In this document: positions 1 to 7,743 of the stretch, one piece after another
Layout: each line of letters starts with the position of its first letter
Position numbering within the stretch: position 1 is the stretch's first letter
Assembly: GCA_016710165.1 (NCBI GenBank)
Contig: JADJLJ010000002.1
Location: 248,001-312,000, forward strand
Direction of reading: 5' to 3'
DNA from: Chitinophagaceae bacterium
GTDB lineage: Bacteria > Bacteroidota > Bacteroidia > Chitinophagales > Chitinophagaceae
Length of the DNA: 64,000 nucleotides
The notes under the pieces: model-generated
The model's input: the letters and a program-made list of their open reading frames with translations, nothing else
Database searches by the model: none
Told to the model about the DNA's origin: nothing
Made by a program: the position numbers and the translations under genes

Positions 1-155
1 TCCGCTAATTTTTTGGCAAGGGCTTCATCTACGCCCTGGCCTTTATAATACACGTTGTGGAGGTTGTCTAATTTATATTCTTTGCCATATTGCCGGCAGC
101 TTACCAGACCTGTTGCAAGGATGGAAACCAGCATTAAAATCCAGGTTGATCTCAT
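1..155 (-). CDS. Putative lipoprotein, C-terminus outside the window
   Basis: Reading leftward from ATG at 155, the first 51 codons are open and run off the window edge. The N-terminus is a short basic stretch, a hydrophobic segment and a lipobox-like LVSC about 20 residues in, so a lipidated envelope protein is likely. The visible mature part (RQYGKEYKLDNLHNVYYK) does not let me name a family. It lies downstream of uppP on the same strand, with a 20-bp palindrome between them. Confidence 0.6.
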   Translation of the reverse strand, partial: MRSTWILMLVSILATGLVSCRQYGKEYKLDNLHNVYYKGQGVDEALAKKLA

Positions 156-202
156 AATGGTTCGTTTGAACCACATAGGTAGGTACAAACGGCTTTTATT
201 TT

Positions 203-222
203 AATACCCAACGTTGGGTATT
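203..222. repeat. Perfect 20-bp palindrome after uppP
   Basis: The sequence reads AATACCC-AACGTT-GGGTATT, identical on both strands, and directly abuts the uppP stop codon at 223-225. It could fold into a 7-bp stem with a 6-base loop. There is no clear T-run on the minus side, so this is a weak terminator candidate or a protein-binding site. Confidence 0.5.
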
Positions 223-1017
223 TTACCGGCTGATGTATCCGGTAAGTATCAGTACCAGTAAGAGGATGCCTACGATGATGCGGTAATAGCCCCAAACGCG
301 GAACCCGTGCTTTTTCAGGAACCCGATAAAGAATTTGATGGCAAGCAGGGCGACAATGAAAGCAACCACGTTGCCAATGGCCAATTGTTTTACCTCGTTG
401 GCAGAAAAACCCCCGTTTTCATTGTAGTATTTGTATAGCTTATAGCCCGTGGCCGCCAGCATGGTGGGTACGGCAAGAAAAAAAGAGAATTCTGCCGCTG
501 CATTGCGGGTGAGTTTCTGCTGCATGCCGCCAATGATGGATGCAGCGCTGCGGCTGATGCCTGGTATCATGGCCAGGCATTGCCATGCCCCGATGAGGAA
601 GGCCCTTGGGAAAGAAACATCTTTTTCGTCATCAATGGTATGTACTTTAAAAACATTATCAATGAAGATGAGGATGATGCCCCCGGCCAGCATCGTTATG
701 GCAACGGTAAGGGAACTGTCCAGCAACGCATCGATCTTTTTTGAGAACAATAAACCCAGCAGGATGGCGGGCATTACCGCCGCAGCAAGCTTGGCATAGA
801 ACTGCCAGTTCTTAAAGTCAAGGAATTTTTTCCAGTACAGGACCACCACAGCCAGTATGGCGCCTAATTGAATGGCCACGGTAAAAACCTTGCTGAAATC
901 ATTTTCGGAAAGGTTCAGCAGTTTTTCAGTAATGATCATGTGGCCGGTGGAAGAGATGGGCAGGAATTCGGTCAATCCTTCCACTATGGCGATGATGATG
1001 CTTTGAATGGTATCCAT
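223..1017 (-). CDS. uppP: Undecaprenyl-diphosphatase UppP (BacA family)
   Basis: This inner-membrane enzyme dephosphorylates undecaprenyl diphosphate to recycle the lipid carrier of peptidoglycan and other envelope polymers, and it is a known bacitracin-resistance factor. The 264-residue length is normal. Both family signatures are present: EGLTEFLPISSTGHM near residues 13-27 and PGISRSAASIIGG near residues 152-164, which carry the catalytic Glu, Ser and Arg. Several hydrophobic helices follow. It is last in a minus-strand run ftsX-DUF3098-uppP; the 72-bp gap before it holds a heptad repeat. All three products act at the cell envelope. Confidence 0.96.
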   Translation of the reverse strand: MDTIQSIIIAIVEGLTEFLPISSTGHMIITEKLLNLSENDFSKVFTVAIQLGAILAVVVLYWKKFLDFKNWQFYAKLAAAVMPAILLGLLFSKKIDALLDSSLTVAITMLAGGIILIFIDNVFKVHTIDDEKDVSFPRAFLIGAWQCLAMIPGISRSAASIIGGMQQKLTRNAAAEFSFFLAVPTMLAATGYKLYKYYNENGGFSANEVKQLAIGNVVAFIVALLAIKFFIGFLKKHGFRVWGYYRIIVGILLLVLILTGYISR

Positions 1018-1064
1018 TTGAATCGGGGTAAAATAAAAAAGCGAAGTGATTATCTCCGCTATTC

Positions 1065-1099
1065 ATTCTTAATTAATAATTCTTAATTCTTAATTACTT
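1065..1099. repeat. Heptad repeat, ATTCTTA family (5 units)
   Basis: The units are ATTCTTA, ATTAATA, ATTCTTA, ATTCTTA and ATTACTT in exact 7-nt phase. The tract covers the stop codon of the DUF3098 gene (1090-1092) and lies in the gap to uppP. It is AT-rich and has no obvious inverted partner. Confidence 0.6.
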
Positions 1100-1353
1100 T
1101 TCGATTTCTTCATGATGGCAAATATCTCAATCACGAAACCGGCAATGATCAGAATGGGAGCGATGGTGATACGGGTGGTACTGTACACTTCGTCGGTATT
1201 AAAAACCTTCGGGTCGCTGCTTTTGCCACCGGCCATTAAAAAAAAGCCCAGGGCCAGTACGGCCAGCCCGATCAGCATCCACATATAATTTTCTTTTCCA
1301 AACAGCGGATTCGGGTTGCTGCCTGCCTGTGCCTGTTTTTTTTCTTTGCTCAT
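1090..1353 (-). CDS. DUF3098 family small membrane protein
   Basis: This is an 87-residue protein with two predicted transmembrane helices (about residues 24-42 and 62-80), a polar lysine-rich N-terminus and a KKSKSN tail. The segment NPLFGKENYMWMLIGLAVLA resembles DUF3098 proteins, which in Bacteroidota usually sit beside ftsX, as here: its ATG is 24 bp after the ftsX stop. No biochemical function is known to me. Context suggests a role in division or envelope assembly, which is inference only. Confidence 0.8.
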   Translation of the reverse strand: MSKEKKQAQAGSNPNPLFGKENYMWMLIGLAVLALGFFLMAGGKSSDPKVFNTDEVYSTTRITIAPILIIAGFVIEIFAIMKKSKSN

Positions 1354-1376
1354 TTGTTTTTGGTTGAGGACGCAAA

Positions 1377-2255
1377 TTAATATAAATCGTCCAATTTCAT
1401 GCGCAGGTATTTAATTACCGATCGGTGAGTGCTTACCAGGGTAATGCTGATGCCAAGTACAATGATGATCAGGAACAGCAATAGCATGCTGGTATTATCG
1501 TGCAGCACTTTAAAGCCCGGCGCCAGTGATTCGATGAGGGTAATGGTTGCCCACACCGCCGCAATGGCAATACCCGATGCGATCAGCCCATTGATGATGG
1601 CCCTAATATTCAGGGGTTTGGCAATGAACCAGCGGGTAGCCCCGACCATTTGCATGGTCTTGATCAGGAACCGGTTGCTGTACATGGCCAGCCGGATGGT
1701 GTTGTCAATGGAAAAGACCACCAGTATCGTCAATACGATGGCGGCCACCAGGAAGATATAAGCAGCTGTTTTTACAAATTTGCTTACCTGAGCCAGGGTT
1801 TCGGTCGGGAACTGGAATTCCTTCACGATGCCGGGATAACGGCCCAGCAGGTCAGCCGAAAGGGCATCCAGGCTGTCTTTCTCCACGTGATCGGCCTTTA
1901 CATAAAAATCAATACTCTCGGGCAGGGGGTTCTCATCCAGGAATTTTCTCCAGGTGGTATCATTATCCGCATTCCATTTTGCAATGGCCATCTCCCGGGT
2001 CACATATTCCACGTCTTTGGCATAGGGCAGGGCCGCTACATAATTCTTCAGGCTGTCGATGCTTTTTTTAGGTGCATTGGGATTAAGCCAGGCATGCACC
2101 TGTATGTTCTCCTTCACATAGTCGCCGGTTTTGCGCAGGTTTAAAAAGAACCAGCCGACAATGCCGAACAGGAACAGCACCAGCGATACACCAATGATGG
2201 CATACGCATAGGTTGGTTTGCCCCGTTTACTGCTTGCTTTTCCGAATTGAGCCAT
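1377..2255 (-). CDS. ftsX: Cell division protein FtsX (permease-like)
   Basis: FtsX pairs with the ATPase FtsE and couples it to peptidoglycan hydrolases at the division site. The 292-residue protein has the expected plan: a basic cytoplasmic start, one membrane helix (about 20-40), a periplasmic domain with the NPLPESIDFYV-type segment of this family, then three C-terminal helices. ftsE is not in this window, which is common in Bacteroidota. The gene starts a probable operon with DUF3098 and uppP. A minus-strand -7 element, TATTTTTG, lies upstream at 2302-2309. Confidence 0.92.
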   Translation of the reverse strand: MAQFGKASSKRGKPTYAYAIIGVSLVLFLFGIVGWFFLNLRKTGDYVKENIQVHAWLNPNAPKKSIDSLKNYVAALPYAKDVEYVTREMAIAKWNADNDTTWRKFLDENPLPESIDFYVKADHVEKDSLDALSADLLGRYPGIVKEFQFPTETLAQVSKFVKTAAYIFLVAAIVLTILVVFSIDNTIRLAMYSNRFLIKTMQMVGATRWFIAKPLNIRAIINGLIASGIAIAAVWATITLIESLAPGFKVLHDNTSMLLLFLIIIVLGISITLVSTHRSVIKYLRMKLDDLY

Positions 2256-2301
2256 TTTAATTCATTTGGGAGTTAGTACGATCAAGGTTTTTCATGAGCC
2301 G

Positions 2302-2339
2302 CAAAAATAAAGGTTTTTAGCTGCTTTGCCGTATTTTTG
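2302..2339. promoter_or_regulatory. Divergent -7 elements between ftsX and leuS
   Basis: TATTTTTG occurs on the minus strand (2302-2309, toward ftsX) and on the plus strand (2332-2339, toward leuS). Both match the Bacteroidota -7 consensus TANNTTTG. I see no good -33 TTTG at 19-21 nt for either, so support is partial. Confidence 0.3.
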
Positions 2340-2472
2340 CTGACTTCGAAACGATTGCCTGCCTGATTTATTTTTATGAACGGATGTATGGGTGTTTGAA
2401 TGAAGGATAAATAACTTTTCATTCACATTTTGCCGGGAGGTTTTGTACATAGTGAGCAACAGCGCAGCGGCA

Positions 2473-2507
2473 AATATTCAATAGTAAACAGACAATATTC
2501 AATAAGT
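2473..2507. repeat. Heptad repeat, AATATTC family (5 units)
   Basis: The units are AATATTC, AATAGTA, AACAGAC, AATATTC and AATAAGT, ending one base before the leuS ATG at 2509. The repeat therefore occupies the position of a ribosome-binding site. Confidence 0.55.
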
Positions 2508-2508
2508 A

Positions 2509-5500
2509 ATGGAATACGATTTTAAAGAGATTGAAAGGAAATGGCAAAGCGAATGGAAAGAGAAGAAGCGGTATAAAGTAGTTAACGACTCCCCCAGGCC
2601 AAAGTACTATGTGCTGGATATGTTCCCCTATCCAAGCGGTGCCGGTCTGCACGTTGGGCACCCGCTGGGCTATATCGCCAGCGATATTTACAGCCGGTAT
2701 AAAAGACTGAAAGGCTTCAATGTACTCCACCCTATGGGCTTCGACAGTTTTGGTTTGCCGGCCGAGCAGTATGCACTGGAAACAGGCCAGCACCCGGCAG
2801 AGACCACCCGGAAGAATATAGCCACGTTTAAAAGCCAGCTGGATAAGATCGGTTTCTGCTACGACTGGGACAGGGAAGTACAGACCAGCGATCCGGGTTA
2901 TTATAAATGGACACAGTGGATATTCCTGCAACTGTTCAACAGTTATTTCTGCAATACCCAAAAGAAAGCAAGGCCCATCAGCGACCTTATAAAAAAATAC
3001 GAAACGAAAGGATCAAAGAATTTCACGGCAGCGCAATGGAATGCCTATTCCAAAAAAGAGCAGGACGAGGTACTGATGAAACGCCGCCTTGCCTTCAGCG
3101 CTTATGGCGAAGTGAACTGGTGCGAAGCCCTGGGAACGGTGCTTGCAAACGATGAAGTGGTGAACGGGGTGAGTGAACGGGGAGGTTTCCCGGTAGAGAA
3201 AAGAAAGATGCGCCAGTGGTTCTTGCGGATAACAGCTTATGCCGACCGCCTGCTGGAAGGGCTGGAGAAAGTTGAGTTCAGTGAAAGCATGAAAGAGATG
3301 CAGCGCAACTGGATCGGGAAAAGTGAAGGGGCGGAAGTAGAGTTTGGAGTTAGGGGTTATGAGTTCGGAGTTAAGGTGTACACCACCAGGCCCGATACAA
3401 TATTTGGAGTTGATTTTATGGTGCTTGCACCAGAGCATGAATTGGTTGCTTCAATAACAACCGAAGGTCAGAAAGAAGAAATAGAAAAATACTTAGCCTA
3501 CGTAAAGAGCCGCAGTGAAAGAGAACGTCTGGCCGAAGCAAAAACGATCACCGGTTGCTTTACGGGTGCTTATGCCATCAATCCTTTTGATGGACGAGAG
3601 ATCCCTATCTGGACGGCCGAATACGTACTGGCCGGTTATGGTACCGGCGCCATCATGGCGGTGCCCTGCGGCGACCAGCGTGATTTTACTTTTGCAAAAC
3701 ATTTTAATATTCCCATCACCAACATCATCGGTAGCCATTACAATGGCGGGGAAGCAAATCCTACAAAAGAGGCTGTGCTGGAGAACTCGGGTTTTTTGAA
3801 TGGTATGCTGATGAAGGATGCGATCGGCGTTGCAGTGAACAAAGTGGAAGAACTTGGCATCGGCAAACGCAAAGTGAATTACCGCATGCGGGATGCCGGC
3901 TTCAGCCGCCAGCGCTACTGGGGCGAACCATTCCCTATTGTATGGGAGGATGGCGTTGCTGTTCCGTTGGATGAAAAAGAACTGCCGCTGGAATTGCCGC
4001 ATGTAGATAAATATGGACCGGGCCCGAGCGGGGAAGGGCCGTTGGCAAATTTGACTGATTGGGTTAACCTCACCCCTGCTTCTCCGAAAGAGAGGGTAGC
4101 AAACCTCACCCCTAACCCCTCTCCTAAGGAGAGGGGGACGAAAGACCCTGCTGGGTATGGCTATATCAATAGTACAACAGAGGAATGGAAAAATACTTTG
4201 CAGTTTGCAAGGCAAAACAGGAAAGATGCAACAGTGGAAGAAGATATTATCTGGCAGGAACTCAGGAACAGGAATATCGCCGGGTTTAAATTCCGCCGGC
4301 AGCATCCCATTGCCGGTTATATTCCCGACTTTGTCTGCTTGGAAAAAAAACTGATCATCGAAATAGATGGCGGCTATCATAATGAAGCCGGCCAGGCCGC
4401 ATTTGATAAAGCAAGGGAGCAATGGCTGGCCGAGCAGGGTTTTACCATGGTACGGTTTACCAATGAAGCAGTAAACAATTCACTCAATACTGTTTTAAAA
4501 GATATTGAGCAGGCACTGTTGAGTAAAGAAACAGTTTCCGGAACCGGGAGTTCTCACACCCCTCTCCCTTGGAGAGGGGCCGGGGGTGAGGTCAAACGTG
4601 AAACATCCACCATGCCCGGCTATGCAGGCAGCAGCTGGTATTTTTTGCGTTACATGGACCCGCACAATAACCAAACATTCTGCGACCGCAAAGCCAGCGA
4701 CTACTGGAACCAGGTTGACCTGTACATCGGCGGCACCGAACACGCCGTTGGGCACTTGTTATACAGCCGTATGTGGACGAAGGTTCTTTTTGATTTAGAT
4801 TTAATTGGGTTTGATGAACCGTATAGGAAATTGCTGAACCAGGGGATGATACAGGGGAGTAGCAGGTTTGTGTATAGAATTAACTCAGTGGATTCACATT
4901 CTGGGAATGCGATTGATCTAAAGACAACTTCTCAAGCACCTCCGGTTTTCATGTCATTCAACAAGTTTCAGGATTTTAAAAATTGGGGATTTACTAAACA
5001 AAAGGAATATTTAAAAGAGCAATTGCCAAATTGGAAAGGAATTGAAGAATTAGAAAGACTATCAATGCTAGGAACTTCTTTTTGGCATGTCGATGTCAAT
5101 ATCGTTGACGGATTTGAACTTGATATAAATAAATTCAAAACTGAATGGAAAAATGGAGAATATGCCAATGCTGAATTTATTTTCGAAGATGACGGAAAAT
5201 TTATTTGCCACTCCGAGACAGAAAAAATGTCCAAATCAAAGTACAACACCGTTAATCCCGATGAGTTGTGTGAAAAATACGGCGCCGACACCTTCCGCAT
5301 GTATGAAATGTTCCTCGGCCCGGTGGAAGCCAGCAAACCCTGGGACACCAAGGGCATTGAGGGCGTTCATCGTTTTTTAAGAAAATTATGGAGGTTGTTC
5401 AATGATGAAATGAAGGGTAAAGTATGGAATGAAGAGAAGGCCACCGATGCGGAATTGAAAATCCTTCACCGCACCATTAAAAAGATCGAAGAAGATACCG

Positions 5501-5907
5501 AACGCTTCAGCTTTAATACCGCCGTAAGTACGTTTATGATCTGCGTGAATGAGCTGGCCGATGTCAAATGCCATAAAAAAGAGGTTTTAGAGAAACTGCT
5601 GGTACTCCTCACGCCCTATGCGCCCCATATTGCCGAAGAACTCTGGCACCAGTTGGGCAATAAAGGTTCTGTGCTGGATGCCTCTTACCCGGTATTCAAC
5701 CCGGCCCTGCTTGTGGAAAGCAGCAAAGAATATCCCGTTTCAGTGAATGGTAAATTAAGAACCAATATCACCCTGGCCCTTGACCTGGATCAAAAGCAGG
5801 TGGAGGAAGCGGTGCTGCAGAATGAGATCGTACAGAAATGGCTGGATGGGAAGCCGCCGAAGAAGATCATTTTTGTAAAGAATAAGATGATCAACGTGGT
5901 AATATAA
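2509..5907 (+). CDS. leuS: Leucyl-tRNA synthetase with in-frame DUF559 nuclease insertion
   Basis: This enzyme charges tRNA-Leu. Signatures seen: the class I HVGH motif at residues 48-51, the CP1 editing domain with GYGTGAIMAVP near residue 376, and EKMSKS near residues 905-910. At 1132 residues it is roughly 200 longer than usual. Most of the excess is residues 520-695, between LTDWV and TMPGYAG in the catalytic core; these encode a DUF559 nuclease-like domain (about 575-671) bracketed by inverted heptad repeats. A second heptad tract encodes part of residues 278-289. Codons for about residues 763-905 are markedly AT-richer than the rest. No stop or frameshift interrupts the frame. Whether the insertion is tolerated, or removed by processing, cannot be seen. 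The M23 peptidase gene follows 34 bp downstream. Confidence 0.95.
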   Translation: MEYDFKEIERKWQSEWKEKKRYKVVNDSPRPKYYVLDMFPYPSGAGLHVGHPLGYIASDIYSRYKRLKGFNVLHPMGFDSFGLPAEQYALETGQHPAETTRKNIATFKSQLDKIGFCYDWDREVQTSDPGYYKWTQWIFLQLFNSYFCNTQKKARPISDLIKKYETKGSKNFTAAQWNAYSKKEQDEVLMKRRLAFSAYGEVNWCEALGTVLANDEVVNGVSERGGFPVEKRKMRQWFLRITAYADRLLEGLEKVEFSESMKEMQRNWIGKSEGAEVEFGVRGYEFGVKVYTTRPDTIFGVDFMVLAPEHELVASITTEGQKEEIEKYLAYVKSRSERERLAEAKTITGCFTGAYAINPFDGREIPIWTAEYVLAGYGTGAIMAVPCGDQRDFTFAKHFNIPITNIIGSHYNGGEANPTKEAVLENSGFLNGMLMKDAIGVAVNKVEELGIGKRKVNYRMRDAGFSRQRYWGEPFPIVWEDGVAVPLDEKELPLELPHVDKYGPGPSGEGPLANLTDWVNLTPASPKERVANLTPNPSPKERGTKDPAGYGYINSTTEEWKNTLQFARQNRKDATVEEDIIWQELRNRNIAGFKFRRQHPIAGYIPDFVCLEKKLIIEIDGGYHNEAGQAAFDKAREQWLAEQGFTMVRFTNEAVNNSLNTVLKDIEQALLSKETVSGTGSSHTPLPWRGAGGEVKRETSTMPGYAGSSWYFLRYMDPHNNQTFCDRKASDYWNQVDLYIGGTEHAVGHLLYSRMWTKVLFDLDLIGFDEPYRKLLNQGMIQGSSRFVYRINSVDSHSGNAIDLKTTSQAPPVFMSFNKFQDFKNWGFTKQKEYLKEQLPNWKGIEELERLSMLGTSFWHVDVNIVDGFELDINKFKTEWKNGEYANAEFIFEDDGKFICHSETEKMSKSKYNTVNPDELCEKYGADTFRMYEMFLGPVEASKPWDTKGIEGVHRFLRKLWRLFNDEMKGKVWNEEKATDAELKILHRTIKKIEEDTERFSFNTAVSTFMICVNELADVKCHKKEVLEKLLVLLTPYAPHIAEELWHQLGNKGSVLDASYPVFNPALLVESSKEYPVSVNGKLRTNITLALDLDQKQVEEAVLQNEIVQKWLDGKPPKKIIFVKNKMINVVI
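3340..3374. repeat. In-frame heptad repeat in leuS, GAGTTNG family
   Basis: The units are GAGTTTG, GAGTTAG, GGGTTAT, GAGTTCG and GAGTTAA. The tract is translated within the editing domain as EFGVRGYEFGVK, just before the conserved TTRPDTIFG motif. Confidence 0.6.
4068..4591. mobile_element. Palindrome-bounded DUF559 cassette inside leuS
   Basis: The left end holds a degraded copy (4068-4102) and a good copy (4104-4138) of the heptad series CCTCACC-CCTAACC-CCTCTCC-TAAGGAG. The right end (4557-4591) is the same series inverted: CCTCACC-CCCGGCC-CCTCTCC-AAGGGAG when read on the minus strand. The 35-bp ends match at about 28 positions by eye. Between them, in the leuS frame, lies a DUF559 domain with FRRQHPIAGYIPDFV and LIIEIDGGYH, the PD...ExD pattern of the Vsr-like PD-(D/E)XK fold. 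The arrangement looks like a mobile nuclease cassette. I see no intein splicing motifs. Mobility is inference. Confidence 0.75.
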
Positions 5908-5941
5908 ACCGGTTTGCAAAAACCTCAACCTTTATGAAATA

Positions 5942-6679
5942 ATGATCGCACTGGAAAAAATACTGGAATCCCACCGGTCAACCTTTCATAAAGTGGTGGA
6001 TCTTTCTGAGAAGGATATCATAAGCTTGCTCGATCTGACAAAACACAACACAGAACTAACTGAATTCATTTACAGTGATACCACTGCCTTCTCTGCATAT
6101 ATCAATAAGGAACTGAAAAAAAATAATGCGCTTTACCTGGTTGGCGGCTATAATGAACTGCGGGAAATGTACAAGCGCAGCATTCTTTTCGATCTTGTAA
6201 AATACGACCTTTCCGAAATCAGCCTGCAATACGATACACCCGTTCCGGAACCACGCCGCCTGCACCTGGGTGTAGATATATGGGGTGCTGCAGGCACAAA
6301 AATATATGCACCCCTTGGGGGTATGGTACACAGCTTTGCCAATAATGACAGCTTCGGAGACTACGGCGCCACCATCATCCTGCAGCACCAGATCGACATG
6401 GTTCCGTTTCATACTTTATACGGGCATCTTAGTTTGAACGATATCAGTGAGCTGAGAGAGGGACATTTCATTACCCGTGGACAGTGCTTTGCACATTTCG
6501 GCAGCCCTTCTGAAAACGGCAACTGGCCACCGCATCTGCATTTCCAGGTCATTGAGGACCTTGAATTGAAAGAGGGTGATTACCCGGGTGTATGTAAAGA
6601 ATCGGAAAAAGAAAAATACCTGCACAATTGCCCGGACCCCGACCTGATCTTAAACATGGTGCACCGGGCTGCGCAATAA
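5942..6679 (+). CDS. M23 family metallopeptidase-like protein
   Basis: M23 enzymes are zinc endopeptidases that cut peptidoglycan cross-bridges. The zinc and catalytic pattern is present: HLGVDIW (about 103-109), LYGHLS (about 160-165) and HLHFQ (about 199-203), corresponding to HxxxD, the catalytic His and HxH. The 245-residue product has no evident signal peptide and an uncharacterised N-terminal 100 residues, so its location is uncertain. It starts 34 bp after leuS and is followed 16 bp later by a secreted-protein gene, so the three may be co-transcribed. Confidence 0.85.
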   Translation: MIALEKILESHRSTFHKVVDLSEKDIISLLDLTKHNTELTEFIYSDTTAFSAYINKELKKNNALYLVGGYNELREMYKRSILFDLVKYDLSEISLQYDTPVPEPRRLHLGVDIWGAAGTKIYAPLGGMVHSFANNDSFGDYGATIILQHQIDMVPFHTLYGHLSLNDISELREGHFITRGQCFAHFGSPSENGNWPPHLHFQVIEDLELKEGDYPGVCKESEKEKYLHNCPDPDLILNMVHRAAQ

Positions 6680-6695
6680 TTTGTAAACTTGTTGC

Positions 6696-7645
6696 ATGCA
6701 ATTTCCGGCGGTAATAAGAACAACCCTTTTTTTGGGGTTAACAGTCACCCTGTTGCCGTTTTCAACAGCACAATCACTCACGGGAATATGGAGCGGTAAG
6801 ATCAGCCGCAAAGGACCAGGCCGGCAGGGAGTGGAAAGTATCGAAATGCAGGTCTATCAATCCGGCAAACGTTTATCCGGCTATTCATTTACTTTTAAAG
6901 ACACCAGCCGGTTTGTATTGTATGATATGAACGGCACCCGGGATAAAAAACACAGGCCATCCGTATCCGGGAAAAGGGGTATGCTTATTTCATATTACCC
7001 CCCGGCTTTCTTCCCTGCGAAAAAGAATTCAGCATGCGCTATTACAAGATCGGTAATACGCAGTACCTGTCGGGTGTATGGAGCGGACGGGGATATGATA
7101 CCACCTGCTTTCCCGGTGAGGAATTACTGGTAGTACTTCAGAAGATCAGGAGACCGGAATATCCCATTGATCATTTTGTTCAGAAAAAAATGACCGATTA
7201 TTTTCTCCGGCGGATACCAAAACAGGATACGCTGGGGCTGCCCGGGCCTGAAATAACCGAAACTGCACCAACGGTAGATCCCACAACAGGCAATTCACCG
7301 GCAGAACGAAAACTGGAAATACAACAGATCATTAAACTGGCTGATACAGCCGTGACCATTTCATTATACGATAATGCAGTCATAGATGATGATACCGTTT
7401 CCATATTTGCAGATAAAAAACCGGTATTGCTCAGGCAACGCATCAGCGAACAACCGGTAACCTTCCGGATTTCCATGCAGGAACCGGGCAGGCCGTTAGA
7501 GATCATCATGCAGGCAGAGAACCTGGGAAGTATACCCCCCAATACGGCGATCATGATCATACAGGCGGGTACTAAGCGGTATGAAGTGAGACTGAGTTCC
7601 AGCCTTGAAAAACATGCCGTTGTGATCATCAGCTTTGATCCCTGA
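6696..7645 (+). CDS. Secreted protein of unknown function, frame interrupted once
   Basis: Two overlapping reading frames form one protein of about 316 residues. The first begins with a signal peptide (hydrophobic stretch ending near STAQS) and LTGIWSGKI; the second continues with PPGFLPCEKEF, MRYYKIG and LSGVWSGRG. They join in frame if one A is added to the A6 run at 6945-6950, since 950 + 1 bases is a multiple of three. The C-terminal third (LADTAVTISLYDNAVIDDDT) resembles domains seen in other Bacteroidota secreted proteins, but I cannot name a family. A homopolymer sequencing error is likelier than decay, because both halves keep coherent protein sequence. Confidence 0.7.
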
Positions 7646-7743
7646 TCCCGGGCGATACTATACATGAACTTTTACCGTTTTAAATTGTTGTAAAACCCCT
7701 GTAAGGCAAATAAAAATGTACCTTTACCCCGCAAAAGATCAAC

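Noticed and set aside
3493..4422. A 309-codon open frame antisense to leuS, and similar long antisense frames in gyrB and the S8 protease
   Set aside because: Composition and lack of any family resemblance mark them as shadows of the real genes.
4068..4591. Intein in LeuS
   Set aside because: No N-terminal Cys/Ser junction, no splicing blocks and no terminal HN motif are visible; the domain is a bare DUF559 fold with repeat-derived flanks.
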